A stretch of DNA of 45,459 nt. It comes from an uncultured Pelagibacteraceae bacterium. Its GTDB lineage: Bacteria; Pseudomonadota; Alphaproteobacteria; Pelagibacterales; Pelagibacteraceae. Below, piece after piece: positions 8,653 through 17,003 of this stretch (position 1 is its first letter; the number at the start of each line of letters is the position of its first letter). The notes under the pieces were generated by a model, which was not told the origin of the DNA, did no database searches, and worked only from the letters and a program-made list of their open reading frames with translations. The stretch covers positions 1-45,459 of the forward strand of contig CACOKI010000009.1 of the NCBI GenBank assembly GCA_902627735.1, written 5' to 3'. A program made the translations under genes and the position numbers.

Positions 8653-10053
8653 ATGAAGAAAGTAGCAACTAGATTTGCTCCTTCCCCTACAGGGCCTTTG
8701 CACATTGGAGGAGTAAGGACAGCATTATTCAATTGGTTATATTCAAAAAACCATAATGGTAATTTTTATTTAAGAATTGAAGATACAGATAAAGAAAGAT
8801 CTAAAGATGAGTATAAAAAACAAATTGTACAATCTCTTAAATGGATTGGTATAGATCATGATGGTGAAGAATATATTCAATCAAAAAAAATAGATGACCA
8901 CATAAAAGTTGCTAATGAATTATTGAAAAATGGTTTTGCTTACAGGTGTTATTGTTCAAATGAAGAAATCGAAGAACAAAAAAAAAGAGCAAAACAAAAA
9001 AAAATACCATACGTTTATGATCGAAAATGGAGAGATAAAGATGAAAAAGAGGCTCCAAAAGATATTCATCCGGTCATAAGGTTTAAAAGTAAAATAGAGG
9101 GAACATCAATATTGAAAGATTTAGTTCAAGGTAATGTTGAAATAGAAAATAAAACTATAGAGGATTTTGTTATTTTAAGAAACGATGGTACACCTACATA
9201 TAATTTATCTGCTTCCGTAGATGATCATCAAATGAATATGACACACATAATTAGAGGCGATGACCATAAAATAAATACTTTTAAACAAATACAAATATAT
9301 GAAGCTATGAAATGGGAACTGCCCTCTTTTGCCCATATCCCTTTGATACATACAATTGATGGTAAAAAGTTATCAAAAAGAGATAAGGCATCAACTTTAG
9401 ATGATTATTCTAAGATTGGTATAATGCCAGATGCATTAAGAAACTATCTTTTAAGATTAGGCTGGTCTTTTAAAGATAAAGAAATATTTTCATTAGAGGA
9501 AAGTATAAAATATTTTAATATAGAAGGAATAGGTAAATCTCCATCAAAATTAGATATGAGCCGAATTCTATCTATGAATGAACATTATATTAAGAATGTA
9601 AATGAAAAAGATTTATTTGATCAATTTATAAATTACTGTCAATTATTTAAAAATGGAATTAAAAAAGATAAAAAAGATAAAATCCAAAAATCCTTATCTA
9701 TTCTTAAAAATAAAGCAAAAACTTTAGAAGATATATTTAATAATTGTAAATATATTGTTGAAGATGAGGTAAATTTCAATCAAGAAGATTTGTCATTAAT
9801 TGATGATAAAGCAAAAAAAATAATCTCAGAATTTTATAAGAAGTTTAAAGAATTAAATGAGTTGAATAGAGATAATTTGGAACTGATAGTTCAAGAATTA
9901 ATCAAAACAAATAAAACAAATTTTAAAGGAGTAGGACAGCCCTTAAGAATAGCTTTAACTGGATCAAAATTTGGACCTGGTATTTATGATATAATCATAT
10001 CACTTGGCAAAGATGATGTAGAAAAAAGGTTAACTGACAAGACTATTTCTTAA
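8653..10053 (+). CDS. gltX: Glutamate--tRNA ligase
   Basis: GluRS charges tRNA with glutamate; in many alphaproteobacteria it also charges tRNA-Gln for later amidation. The 466-residue product is a class I synthetase: RFAPSPTGPLHIGG with the HIGH-type motif at residues 17-20, a Rossmann fold with EDTDKERS, and the KMSKS-type motif KKLSKR (238-243). The C-terminal anticodon-binding helical part ends in GPGIYDIIISLGKDDVEKR. The ATG at 8653 gives the conserved KKVATRFAPSPTG start, 22 nt after lexA. Its 3' end overlaps the convergent lpxB gene by 24 bp, so both C-termini are encoded in the same bases. Confidence 0.97.
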   Translation: MKKVATRFAPSPTGPLHIGGVRTALFNWLYSKNHNGNFYLRIEDTDKERSKDEYKKQIVQSLKWIGIDHDGEEYIQSKKIDDHIKVANELLKNGFAYRCYCSNEEIEEQKKRAKQKKIPYVYDRKWRDKDEKEAPKDIHPVIRFKSKIEGTSILKDLVQGNVEIENKTIEDFVILRNDGTPTYNLSASVDDHQMNMTHIIRGDDHKINTFKQIQIYEAMKWELPSFAHIPLIHTIDGKKLSKRDKASTLDDYSKIGIMPDALRNYLLRLGWSFKDKEIFSLEESIKYFNIEGIGKSPSKLDMSRILSMNEHYIKNVNEKDLFDQFINYCQLFKNGIKKDKKDKIQKSLSILKNKAKTLEDIFNNCKYIVEDEVNFNQEDLSLIDDKAKKIISEFYKKFKELNELNRDNLELIVQELIKTNKTNFKGVGQPLRIALTGSKFGPGIYDIIISLGKDDVEKRLTDKTIS

Positions 10054-11166
10054 AATTATAGCAACTTCATTTGAAGAAGATGTTTTGGATCGAATACCTT
10101 CTAAAGTTTTATTACATTGTTCCAATTGTTTTTTTCCAATTTCAGGATTTTTAAGCATATATTTGACTGAATTATAAATTTCTTTTGCATTACATTCGCC
10201 TTGTAATAACTCGGGGATAACCTCTTTATCATTTATAATATTTATAATATTTGCATATTTTACATTTACTAATAATTTAAAAATCATAAAATTTATAAAA
10301 CTAAGCTTATAAATAATTATTGAAGGAACATTTGAATTACAAACTTGTAAAGATACTGTTCCAGATTTACACACAGCAAAAATAGAGTTTGTTAATATTT
10401 CTTTTTTTAGATTTTCATCCGAAATAATATCAACATTTTTTAAATCTTTATTTTTAATAAAATCAACTAAGTGATCTTTATTTTCATCTGTTGCATGAAA
10501 AACAAAATTATAATTAGATTCATTACTATTCATCATATTTATAAAATCAATTAATATTGGTACGAGAACACTTGTTTCGGATTTACGACTACCTGGCATA
10601 ATTGATATTATTTTTTTATTTTTAGATATAAAATTATTGATATCAGTTTTATTGGTATTCAAATCTTCGATTAAAGGATGTCCAACAAATGTATTTTTTA
10701 TGTTTTCATCATCAAAATATTTTTTTTCAAAATCAAATAATAAGAGTATGTGATCTATAAATTTCTTTATCTTTTTTACCCTATTTTTACGCCAAATCCA
10801 TACTTGAGGAGCCACATAATGAATAGTTTTAATTTTAGGATTCTTTTTTTTTACTATTTCAGCTACCCTCAATGTAAAATCTGGACTATCAACACTAAAT
10901 AAAATATCTGGATTGAATTTTAAGATCTCATTAACTGTTTGATTAATTTTTTTTTTTATCTTAAAAATATTTAATAAAACACTTGTAAAACCCAAATATG
11001 TAATCTCTTTCAATTCAAAGATAGATTTAATTCCTATTTTTTTTAGATTTGAACCACCAACAGACAAGTATTCAATATCACTGTAATTTTTCTTAAGTTT
11101 TGATATTGCAGTTGATGCTAATTTATCACCAGATGGTTCTCCTGTTAATACAAAAATTTTTTTCAT
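10030..11166 (-). CDS. lpxB: Lipid-A-disaccharide synthase
   Basis: LpxB joins UDP-2,3-diacylglucosamine and lipid X to make the lipid A disaccharide at the inner-membrane face. The 378-residue product begins KKIFVLTGEPSGDKLAS, the family N-terminus, followed by YLSVGGSNLKKIG, FNPDILFSVDSPDF, HYVAPQVWIWRKNR and MPGSRKSE, all typical of this glycosyltransferase family (GT19). It is the last gene of the rpsB-to-lpxB run. The ATG overlaps the lpxI stop by 4 nt, and the 3' end overlaps gltX by 24 bp on the other strand. Length is normal. Confidence 0.96.
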   Translation of the reverse strand: MKKIFVLTGEPSGDKLASTAISKLKKNYSDIEYLSVGGSNLKKIGIKSIFELKEITYLGFTSVLLNIFKIKKKINQTVNEILKFNPDILFSVDSPDFTLRVAEIVKKKNPKIKTIHYVAPQVWIWRKNRVKKIKKFIDHILLLFDFEKKYFDDENIKNTFVGHPLIEDLNTNKTDINNFISKNKKIISIMPGSRKSETSVLVPILIDFINMMNSNESNYNFVFHATDENKDHLVDFIKNKDLKNVDIISDENLKKEILTNSIFAVCKSGTVSLQVCNSNVPSIIIYKLSFINFMIFKLLVNVKYANIINIINDKEVIPELLQGECNAKEIYNSVKYMLKNPEIGKKQLEQCNKTLEGIRSKTSSSNEVAIILRNSLVS

Positions 11167-11948
11167 ATTATTGAAATGAAGATTCTATTTTTATTAGCAA
11201 ACTTAAGACATTTGATTTTATCTAAGAAAATGTTTTTTTTAGGTTTTAAAACTATTCCTTTTAAACCATTTTTTTTACAATCTTTAAGAGTTTGAAGTCC
11301 TATTGTCGGTAAATCCATTCTTAAATCTTGTCTTTTTTTAGGATACTTTATTAAAATACCACCAGAATTTTTCTTTGATTTGGAAAGCAACTTTTTTGTT
11401 CCTCGATTATCTTCTTTAGAAATTATTTTATTGTCTTTAACCACCAATGCTTGAACGTGATCTAAACTATTGGATTTACTCAAATATTTTATACCTTTAT
11501 TTATAGATATAATATCTTTCAGTGAAGGTTTTAACTTTGTTAAATTTCCTTTTTTTGCTGCTAATTCAGGATTAAAATAAATTGAGCTAATAACTTTTAT
11601 TTTTTCATTATTAAGAATTTTAATTATTGCTTTAATAATAGCTGCATCACCCAATTTTGCAGCTTTAATAACACTTGGCATATAATATATGCCTTTTAAA
11701 TCTAATCTTAATGATGAAAATTTTGGCTTAGCGATTTTTCCTGCAAAAAGAACTTTATTAGATTTTTTTTCTTTTATTAAATTAATTATTTCTCCGAATC
11801 TACCAATGCTAATTCTATGGGAATTTTTGTCTTTTTTGAATTTTCCATTTTTAGAAAAATCAATTATAAAATATTTTTTTTTTTTTCTTTTGATCTTGTT
11901 AAGTACAATATTTGAAAAGTCTGTATCTCCTAAGAATAATCCAATCAT
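11163..11948 (-). CDS. lpxI: UDP-2,3-diacylglucosamine pyrophosphatase, LpxI type
   Basis: LpxI hydrolyses UDP-2,3-diacylglucosamine to lipid X and UMP, the step done by the unrelated LpxH in E. coli. The 261-residue product starts MIGLFLGDTDFSNIVL, contains KVLFAGKIAKPKFSSLRLD and LGDAAIIKAI, and ends in a domain with GGILIKYPKKRQDLRMDLPT and VGL/IGLQTL-like motifs seen in the former DUF1009 family. Placement between lpxA (1-nt gap) and lpxB (4-nt overlap) is the classic alphaproteobacterial arrangement and strongly supports the assignment. Confidence 0.92.
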   Translation of the reverse strand: MIGLFLGDTDFSNIVLNKIKRKKKKYFIIDFSKNGKFKKDKNSHRISIGRFGEIINLIKEKKSNKVLFAGKIAKPKFSSLRLDLKGIYYMPSVIKAAKLGDAAIIKAIIKILNNEKIKVISSIYFNPELAAKKGNLTKLKPSLKDIISINKGIKYLSKSNSLDHVQALVVKDNKIISKEDNRGTKKLLSKSKKNSGGILIKYPKKRQDLRMDLPTIGLQTLKDCKKNGLKGIVLKPKKNIFLDKIKCLKFANKNRIFISII

Positions 11949-11949
11949 T

Positions 11950-12732
11950 TTACTTCGAAAAAGGTGTGCATATTGGCCTTTTTTTATCTTTTTCTAAAAA
12001 TTCAACTACATCTTTAACTAAATCATTAGTTTTAAAATTTGTGTCTAAATTTTTTAGATTTTCTGTTAAATTTTCATTTTTAAATATTTCTTTGTAAGCC
12101 TCACTCAACGTTAAAATATCTTTATTAGGTATATTTCTTCTTCTTAAGCCTATTAAGTTTAATCCTTGTAAAATACTTCTGTTACCATGAGCAATACCAT
12201 AAGGAATTACATCTCTTACAACACCACACATTCCACCAATCATTGCAAATTTCCCAACTCTCGTAAACTGTTGTACTGCTGAATTACCTCCAATTATAAC
12301 ATTTCTTTCGATATGCGCGTGACCTCCTAATGGAACATTGTTTGCTAAAATGACATTATCCTCAACTAAACAGTCATGTGCAATATGAGATGAAACCATA
12401 AATAAGCAATTGTTTCCAATTTTGGTTAATCCTCCTCCTCCATCAGTACCTTTGTTTATAGTTACATATTCCCTAATTTTGTTATTATCACCTATCTCTA
12501 ATTTAGTTTGTTCACCTTTAAATTTTAGATCTTGAGGATCATTACCAATAGAGGCAAATGGATATATATTATTATTTTCTCCAATTTTAGTGTTACCCAA
12601 GATACTTACATGTGACTGGATAATTGATTTTTTTCCTATCTCTACATTTGGACCAATTACGCAATATGGCCCAATTGTTACATCAGAACTTATTTTTGCA
12701 TTAGGATCTATGATTGCGGTCTCATGTATCAT
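11950..12732 (-). CDS. lpxA: UDP-N-acetylglucosamine O-acyltransferase
   Basis: LpxA transfers a 3-hydroxyacyl chain from ACP to UDP-GlcNAc, the first step of lipid A synthesis. The 260-residue product is a left-handed beta-helix of hexapeptide repeats from residue 2 (IHETAIIDPNAKIS) to about 190, followed by a helical C-terminus. The catalytic His is in SSHIAHDC (His116/His119; His119 corresponds to E. coli His125). GGHAHI and GLNLIGLRRR are also family features. The TAA of lpxD shares a base with this ATG (TAATG), and lpxI follows after 1 nt. Confidence 0.97.
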   Translation of the reverse strand: MIHETAIIDPNAKISSDVTIGPYCVIGPNVEIGKKSIIQSHVSILGNTKIGENNNIYPFASIGNDPQDLKFKGEQTKLEIGDNNKIREYVTINKGTDGGGGLTKIGNNCLFMVSSHIAHDCLVEDNVILANNVPLGGHAHIERNVIIGGNSAVQQFTRVGKFAMIGGMCGVVRDVIPYGIAHGNRSILQGLNLIGLRRRNIPNKDILTLSEAYKEIFKNENLTENLKNLDTNFKTNDLVKDVVEFLEKDKKRPICTPFSK

Positions 12733-13712
12733 TATTTATTTTCCCTTAAAAATTCACGAATATTTTTTGCTGGATAACCCATTACTTTTGTATTGTTAGG
12801 GATATCTTTTATAACTCCACTTCCTCCAGCTATATCAACGTTATCTCCTATTTTTAGGTGTCCTGATATACCTGCTTGTCCTCCAATTCTTACGTTCTTA
12901 CCAATTATTGAACTCCCAGCTATTCCAACTAGACCAGCTATAATTGAGTTTTCTCCTATGTTTACATTATGAGCTATGTGAATTTGATTATCTAAATAAG
13001 TATTTTTTCCAATAATAGTGTTCGACATTGACCCTCTATCTATTGTTGCACCACATCCTATTTCACAATTATCTTCAATTATAACTATACCGATATGTGG
13101 ATATCTAAGATTTGAATTTTTCATAGGAAAAAAACCAAAGCCATGTTTTCCAATTACACAATTATCTAAAATTTTTACATTATTTTTTATTAAACTATTT
13201 CTGATAATTGTATTTGAACCAATAGAACAATTTTCTCCCAGAGATACGTTTTTTTCGATTATAGTATTATGACCAATAGAGCAATTTGATCCTATGGAGA
13301 CATTTTTTCCAATTAAAACATTTTTTCCAAATTTAACTTTATTATTAAATTCAGTTTCACTAATATTTAATACAGTTTCATCAAAATTATCATTTATTGC
13401 ATTTGGATAGAAAAGTGCAGTTATCTTAGCAGTCGAAACTAAAACATTTTCAACTATTAAAGCTTTACAGTTTTTAGGTAATTCATTTTTTAAATTATTA
13501 GTTGTTATACAAAAAGAAGCTTTAGTTTTTTTAGCAATATCTTTATATTTTTTAGAGTGTAAAAAAGATATATCTGAACTTTTAGCGCTAAATAAATCTT
13601 TAACATCAAAAACTTTAATATCTTCAGTAAACGAATTATCTTTTAAATTTAAAGTTTTTAATATATCTAAAATTTTTAGGGGTCCTTTATTATTATAAAA
13701 TGATTTGGACAT
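12732..13712 (-). CDS. lpxD: UDP-3-O-acylglucosamine N-acyltransferase
   Basis: LpxD adds the second 3-hydroxyacyl chain, onto the amino group, in lipid A synthesis. The product has an N-terminal domain (about residues 1-100, with SFLHSKKYKD), then hexapeptide repeats, with the catalytic His in QIHIAHNVNIGEN and the GGQAGISGH block. I chose the ATG at 13712-13710 (326 residues, MSKSFYNNKG). The frame can be extended to a TTG at 13727, but that codon sits inside a perfect hairpin and adds nothing family-like. The hairpin ends 1 nt before the ATG. lpxD follows fabZ here; many relatives have lpxD before fabZ. Confidence 0.93.
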   Translation of the reverse strand: MSKSFYNNKGPLKILDILKTLNLKDNSFTEDIKVFDVKDLFSAKSSDISFLHSKKYKDIAKKTKASFCITTNNLKNELPKNCKALIVENVLVSTAKITALFYPNAINDNFDETVLNISETEFNNKVKFGKNVLIGKNVSIGSNCSIGHNTIIEKNVSLGENCSIGSNTIIRNSLIKNNVKILDNCVIGKHGFGFFPMKNSNLRYPHIGIVIIEDNCEIGCGATIDRGSMSNTIIGKNTYLDNQIHIAHNVNIGENSIIAGLVGIAGSSIIGKNVRIGGQAGISGHLKIGDNVDIAGGSGVIKDIPNNTKVMGYPAKNIREFLRENK

Positions 13713-13713
13713 G

Positions 13714-13733
13714 ATTGCTTTTATCAAAGCAAT
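13714..13733 (-). promoter_or_regulatory. Perfect hairpin abutting the lpxD start
   Basis: ATTGCTTT (13733-13726 on the minus strand) pairs perfectly with AAAGCAAT (13721-13714) around a GATA loop, an 8-bp stem. The stem ends 1 nt before the lpxD ATG, inside the 51-nt fabZ-lpxD gap, which is the longest spacer in this operon after the rpsB leader. There is no T-run after it, so it is not an intrinsic terminator. It could limit ribosome access to lpxD or be an RNA processing site; either role is inference. Confidence 0.45.
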
Positions 13734-13763
13734 AAATCTTTTATAGTAAACTAATATTGCTAA

Positions 13764-14213
13764 TTATTTCTTATCTACGATTGTTGCTGACCACATAGCA
13801 TCAGCCATTTTTTTTCCTTCAACAAAGGCCTCACCTTTGTATTTCCATACTCTTCCATGAGATCGTATAGCTTCAATGTTAAGTTCTAACTTACAATCAG
13901 GGATAACAGGACTCCTAAATCTAGCTTTTTCTATACTCATTAAAAAAACTAATTTATTTTCATAAGTTTCCTTATCTATACCATGAGCAGTTAAAGCTGC
14001 AGCTGCTTGGCCAAAAGCTTCAACAATCAAAACGCCTGGCATTACTGGTTGGTCAGGAAAATGTCCATCAACATAAAAAGAATCTTTTTTGACATTCATT
14101 ATAGCGGTCGCAGAATGTAAATTTTTTATATTTATTAACTCATCAATTAATAACATTGGTTCTCTATGGGGTAATAAATTTATTATATCTTTTTTACTGA
14201 GTTTATCTTTCAT
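13764..14213 (-). CDS. fabZ: 3-hydroxyacyl-ACP dehydratase FabZ
   Basis: FabZ dehydrates 3-hydroxyacyl-ACP in fatty acid elongation and competes with LpxA and LpxD for the same substrate. The 149-residue product is a hot-dog-fold enzyme with LLPHREPMLLID and the catalytic motif GHFPDQPVMPGVLIVEAFGQ, with His51 and Glu65. Length is normal. The ATG at 14213 lies 5 nt after the skp-like gene. The position between skp and lpxD, with the order changed relative to skp-lpxD-fabZ-lpxA, is noted as a finding. Confidence 0.97.
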   Translation of the reverse strand: MKDKLSKKDIINLLPHREPMLLIDELINIKNLHSATAIMNVKKDSFYVDGHFPDQPVMPGVLIVEAFGQAAAALTAHGIDKETYENKLVFLMSIEKARFRSPVIPDCKLELNIEAIRSHGRVWKYKGEAFVEGKKMADAMWSATIVDKK

Positions 14214-14218
14214 ATTTT

Positions 14219-14737
14219 CTAATCAATTTTTTTTATTTGTTTATCAACTAATTCTAAAATATTTTTTGATATATCTAAATTCGAATTTGAAATTATCAAT
14301 ATTTCTTTTTTTAAAACTAAATCTATTTTATTAGTATTTGCATATTCTATCAGAATTTTATCAATTTTTTTCATAAAGTTTCTTGTTAAATCAACATTTT
14401 TTTTATTCATTTCTCTAATTTCTTTATTTTTTTTAATTTGATATTCTTGAACTTCTTTTTGATGAGATAAAACTTTTTGTTCAAATTCATCTTTACTAAG
14501 AATATTTTGTTTAGCGAGAATATCTTTTTTTTGATCTTCTAGTTTTTTTTCAATCTTTTTATTTGCTTTAATTTTATTTTCTCTATCTTTAATTGCAATT
14601 TCATTAATTTGTTTTCCTACAATTGAGTTTTTGAAAATAAAATCTATATCTATATACCTTACTTTCGAAATTTCACTCGCATTTATCTTAAATGAAAACA
14701 ATAAAAAAATTAAAAAAATATATTTCAAAAAATTCAT
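14219..14737 (-). CDS. skp: OmpH/Skp-family periplasmic chaperone
   Basis: Skp-type chaperones hold unfolded outer-membrane proteins in the periplasm on their way to BamA. The 172-residue product has a signal peptide (KYIFLIFLLFSFKINA, likely cleaved near residue 20), a small body beginning VRYIDIDFIFKNS, and a long Lys/Glu-rich helical coiled-coil stretch (about 50-120) ending near FMKKIDKILIEYA. That layout fits OmpH/Skp. It lies between bamA (10-nt gap) and fabZ, the usual position of skp. The sequence is low-complexity, so position carries much of the assignment. Confidence 0.88.
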   Translation of the reverse strand: MNFLKYIFLIFLLFSFKINASEISKVRYIDIDFIFKNSIVGKQINEIAIKDRENKIKANKKIEKKLEDQKKDILAKQNILSKDEFEQKVLSHQKEVQEYQIKKNKEIREMNKKNVDLTRNFMKKIDKILIEYANTNKIDLVLKKEILIISNSNLDISKNILELVDKQIKKID

Positions 14738-14747
14738 TATTAAATGA

Positions 14748-17003
14748 TTAAAAAGTCGTTCCTAAATTAAATCTAAATGATTCTGTTTTGTCAGTGGACT
14801 TTTTAGTTAATGGCTGAGAAAAACTAAAACTTAACGGCCCAATAGGCGTAAACCAATCGACACCCAATCCGGTCGAACTTCTTATCTTATTTGACTCATT
14901 TATTGAGGAGCTGTAATCAACACCCCAAACATTTGCTGCATCATAAAAAATATTAAAATCAAAAGTTTCTAATGCAGGAAAAATTGGTAAGTTTGCTTGA
15001 GCATTTAATGAGGATAAATAATTTCCACCTACAAAATCTCCTCCATCGATAGGGCCTATTTTGCCAGCTTCGAATCCTCTTAATTTGCCAGCGGGTAAAT
15101 AAAGTCTATCGGATATTCTCACATCATCATCGCCTATCGAATTTGCAGCTTTTGCAAATAATGATAAAGAAAATATTTGATTATCTAAATATTCATAATA
15201 AGTATTATATTCCAATCCATTAACAACTGTTTGATTTTCGTCAATATTCACAGGTAATTTTTGAAAAAAATATGTACTGTAACCATCGGTTGGTTGATAT
15301 GTTTGATTTCTTTGATCATAAAAAAAAGAGTAACTTACCTCCGTATCAAAATAACTTCCTTCTTGTTTTTTTAGAAGACTCGATGCTGCTGATGATGTAG
15401 TTAAAGATTCAAAATTTACTAATACACTTGGAGCAAAATATAAGTCTTCTAAATATTCAAAATTAGTTCCTATAGAAAATCCAGTATCATTTGATTTATA
15501 ACCGTAATCTGTAAGACGGTCTGTTTCTATAGCTTGAAGGGATAAAGTTAAATCTTTATCAGAATTTCCATAATTAGGTTTTGTATATGAAAATAGTCCT
15601 TTAATACTTTCTTCACTAAGTGTTAAATTACTATTGAGTTTAATTGCTTTCCCTAAGAAATTATTTTCTTGAACTCCAAAACTTGTTGAGGTTCCAGAAG
15701 TACCTACACCTGCACCTAAAGAAATTTGTCCTGTAGGTTTTTCTTCAACATTAATATTAATTGATTTTTCATTTGGGTTATCAGTATCAATAATTTCTGA
15801 ACTAACATTATCGAAAATATTCATACCTTTTACAGCGTTAATTGATTTATTAAATAATATCTTATTTAATGGATCACCTTCATCAATAATTAGTTCATTT
15901 CTAATTACATCTTCAATAGTAATATTATTTCCAAAAATGTTAATATTTTTAACATAAAAATTATTTTCATCTGCAAGTATACTTATCTTAACATCAATTT
16001 TATCTCCATCGACAATTTTTTCATCAATTCTAGCATTTACGAACTCATATTGTTTTCGAGATGCAATTTTTTCTATATTGTCCAACATTTTTTCTACAAT
16101 CTTTAGTGAATATCTTTCACCAGAAAATTTTTTTAATTTTTTTTCAATATCTATAAAATTATTTCGATCGAAATCCTCCGGTAGAATAAGTTCGAAGTTT
16201 GAAAAGAAAAACTTTTTTCCACTTTCGATATTAAAGATTATATTAAAATTTTTTTCAGTATCATATTGGACGGTATTATCTAAAACTTGCACTCCAAAAT
16301 ATCCTTTATTTTTGTAAAAATTTGTTAGCAATCTTTTGTCTAATTCCAATCTTTGTTTATTTAATAATCTTTTTGAGCTTATAAATTTCCAAAATTTATC
16401 CTCCTCTGAGGTAATAACATTTATAAGTTTTCTTCTTTTAAATTTTTTATCACCAGTAAAAATTATTTTATTTATAAAAGCTTTTTCTCCAAGGTCGATA
16501 TTAAATACTAAATCTATAGTATTATTATCATTTTCTTTTTTAAGTAATTCAATATCTGAAAAATAATAACCTCCCTCTTGTATGAAGTTTTTAATCCTAC
16601 GTACTTCTGCGTCTAATTGATCTGCTATATAAGGATTTTTTTCTTTAATAGAAATTAATTTTTTTATTTCATTTAAAGTATCTTTATTTTTTATTCCCTT
16701 AACAATTAAATTTTGGACAATAGGGTTTTCTTTTACATTAATAATTAAAACCGTGTTCTCAATTTTGACTTCAACAGTGTCAAAAAAATTGGTTTTATAT
16801 AATCTTTTTAAAATATTGTTTAGATCATTCGAGTCCAAATCTTCGCCTATAGAAACTTCACTAAATATTTTAATAGTCTCAACATTAACTCTATTATTTC
16901 CTTTTATTTCAAAATCTGTAATTTTTTCTGCAAAAGAATTGTTTACTAAAATCCAAAATAAAAAAAAGATCGAAACTAAAATGTTTTTATTAAATATTTT
17001 CAT
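14748..17003 (-). CDS. bamA: Outer membrane protein assembly factor BamA
   Basis: BamA is the central Omp85 protein that folds and inserts outer-membrane beta-barrels. The product (751 residues from the ATG at 17003) has a signal peptide (about 1-25, hydrophobic, ending NNSFA), POTRA repeats up to about residue 420 (starting ITDFEIKGNNRV), and a C-terminal barrel. The barrel has the loop-6 motif as LRGF (Arg642) and ends in a phenylalanine (RFNLGTTF), the outer-membrane signature. The frame can be extended one codon to a TTG; the ATG sharing a base with the dxr TGA (TGATG) is preferred. In relatives the protease gene rseP lies between dxr and bamA; it is absent here. Confidence 0.97.
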   Translation of the reverse strand: MKIFNKNILVSIFFLFWILVNNSFAEKITDFEIKGNNRVNVETIKIFSEVSIGEDLDSNDLNNILKRLYKTNFFDTVEVKIENTVLIINVKENPIVQNLIVKGIKNKDTLNEIKKLISIKEKNPYIADQLDAEVRRIKNFIQEGGYYFSDIELLKKENDNNTIDLVFNIDLGEKAFINKIIFTGDKKFKRRKLINVITSEEDKFWKFISSKRLLNKQRLELDKRLLTNFYKNKGYFGVQVLDNTVQYDTEKNFNIIFNIESGKKFFFSNFELILPEDFDRNNFIDIEKKLKKFSGERYSLKIVEKMLDNIEKIASRKQYEFVNARIDEKIVDGDKIDVKISILADENNFYVKNINIFGNNITIEDVIRNELIIDEGDPLNKILFNKSINAVKGMNIFDNVSSEIIDTDNPNEKSININVEEKPTGQISLGAGVGTSGTSTSFGVQENNFLGKAIKLNSNLTLSEESIKGLFSYTKPNYGNSDKDLTLSLQAIETDRLTDYGYKSNDTGFSIGTNFEYLEDLYFAPSVLVNFESLTTSSAASSLLKKQEGSYFDTEVSYSFFYDQRNQTYQPTDGYSTYFFQKLPVNIDENQTVVNGLEYNTYYEYLDNQIFSLSLFAKAANSIGDDDVRISDRLYLPAGKLRGFEAGKIGPIDGGDFVGGNYLSSLNAQANLPIFPALETFDFNIFYDAANVWGVDYSSSINESNKIRSSTGLGVDWFTPIGPLSFSFSQPLTKKSTDKTESFRFNLGTTF

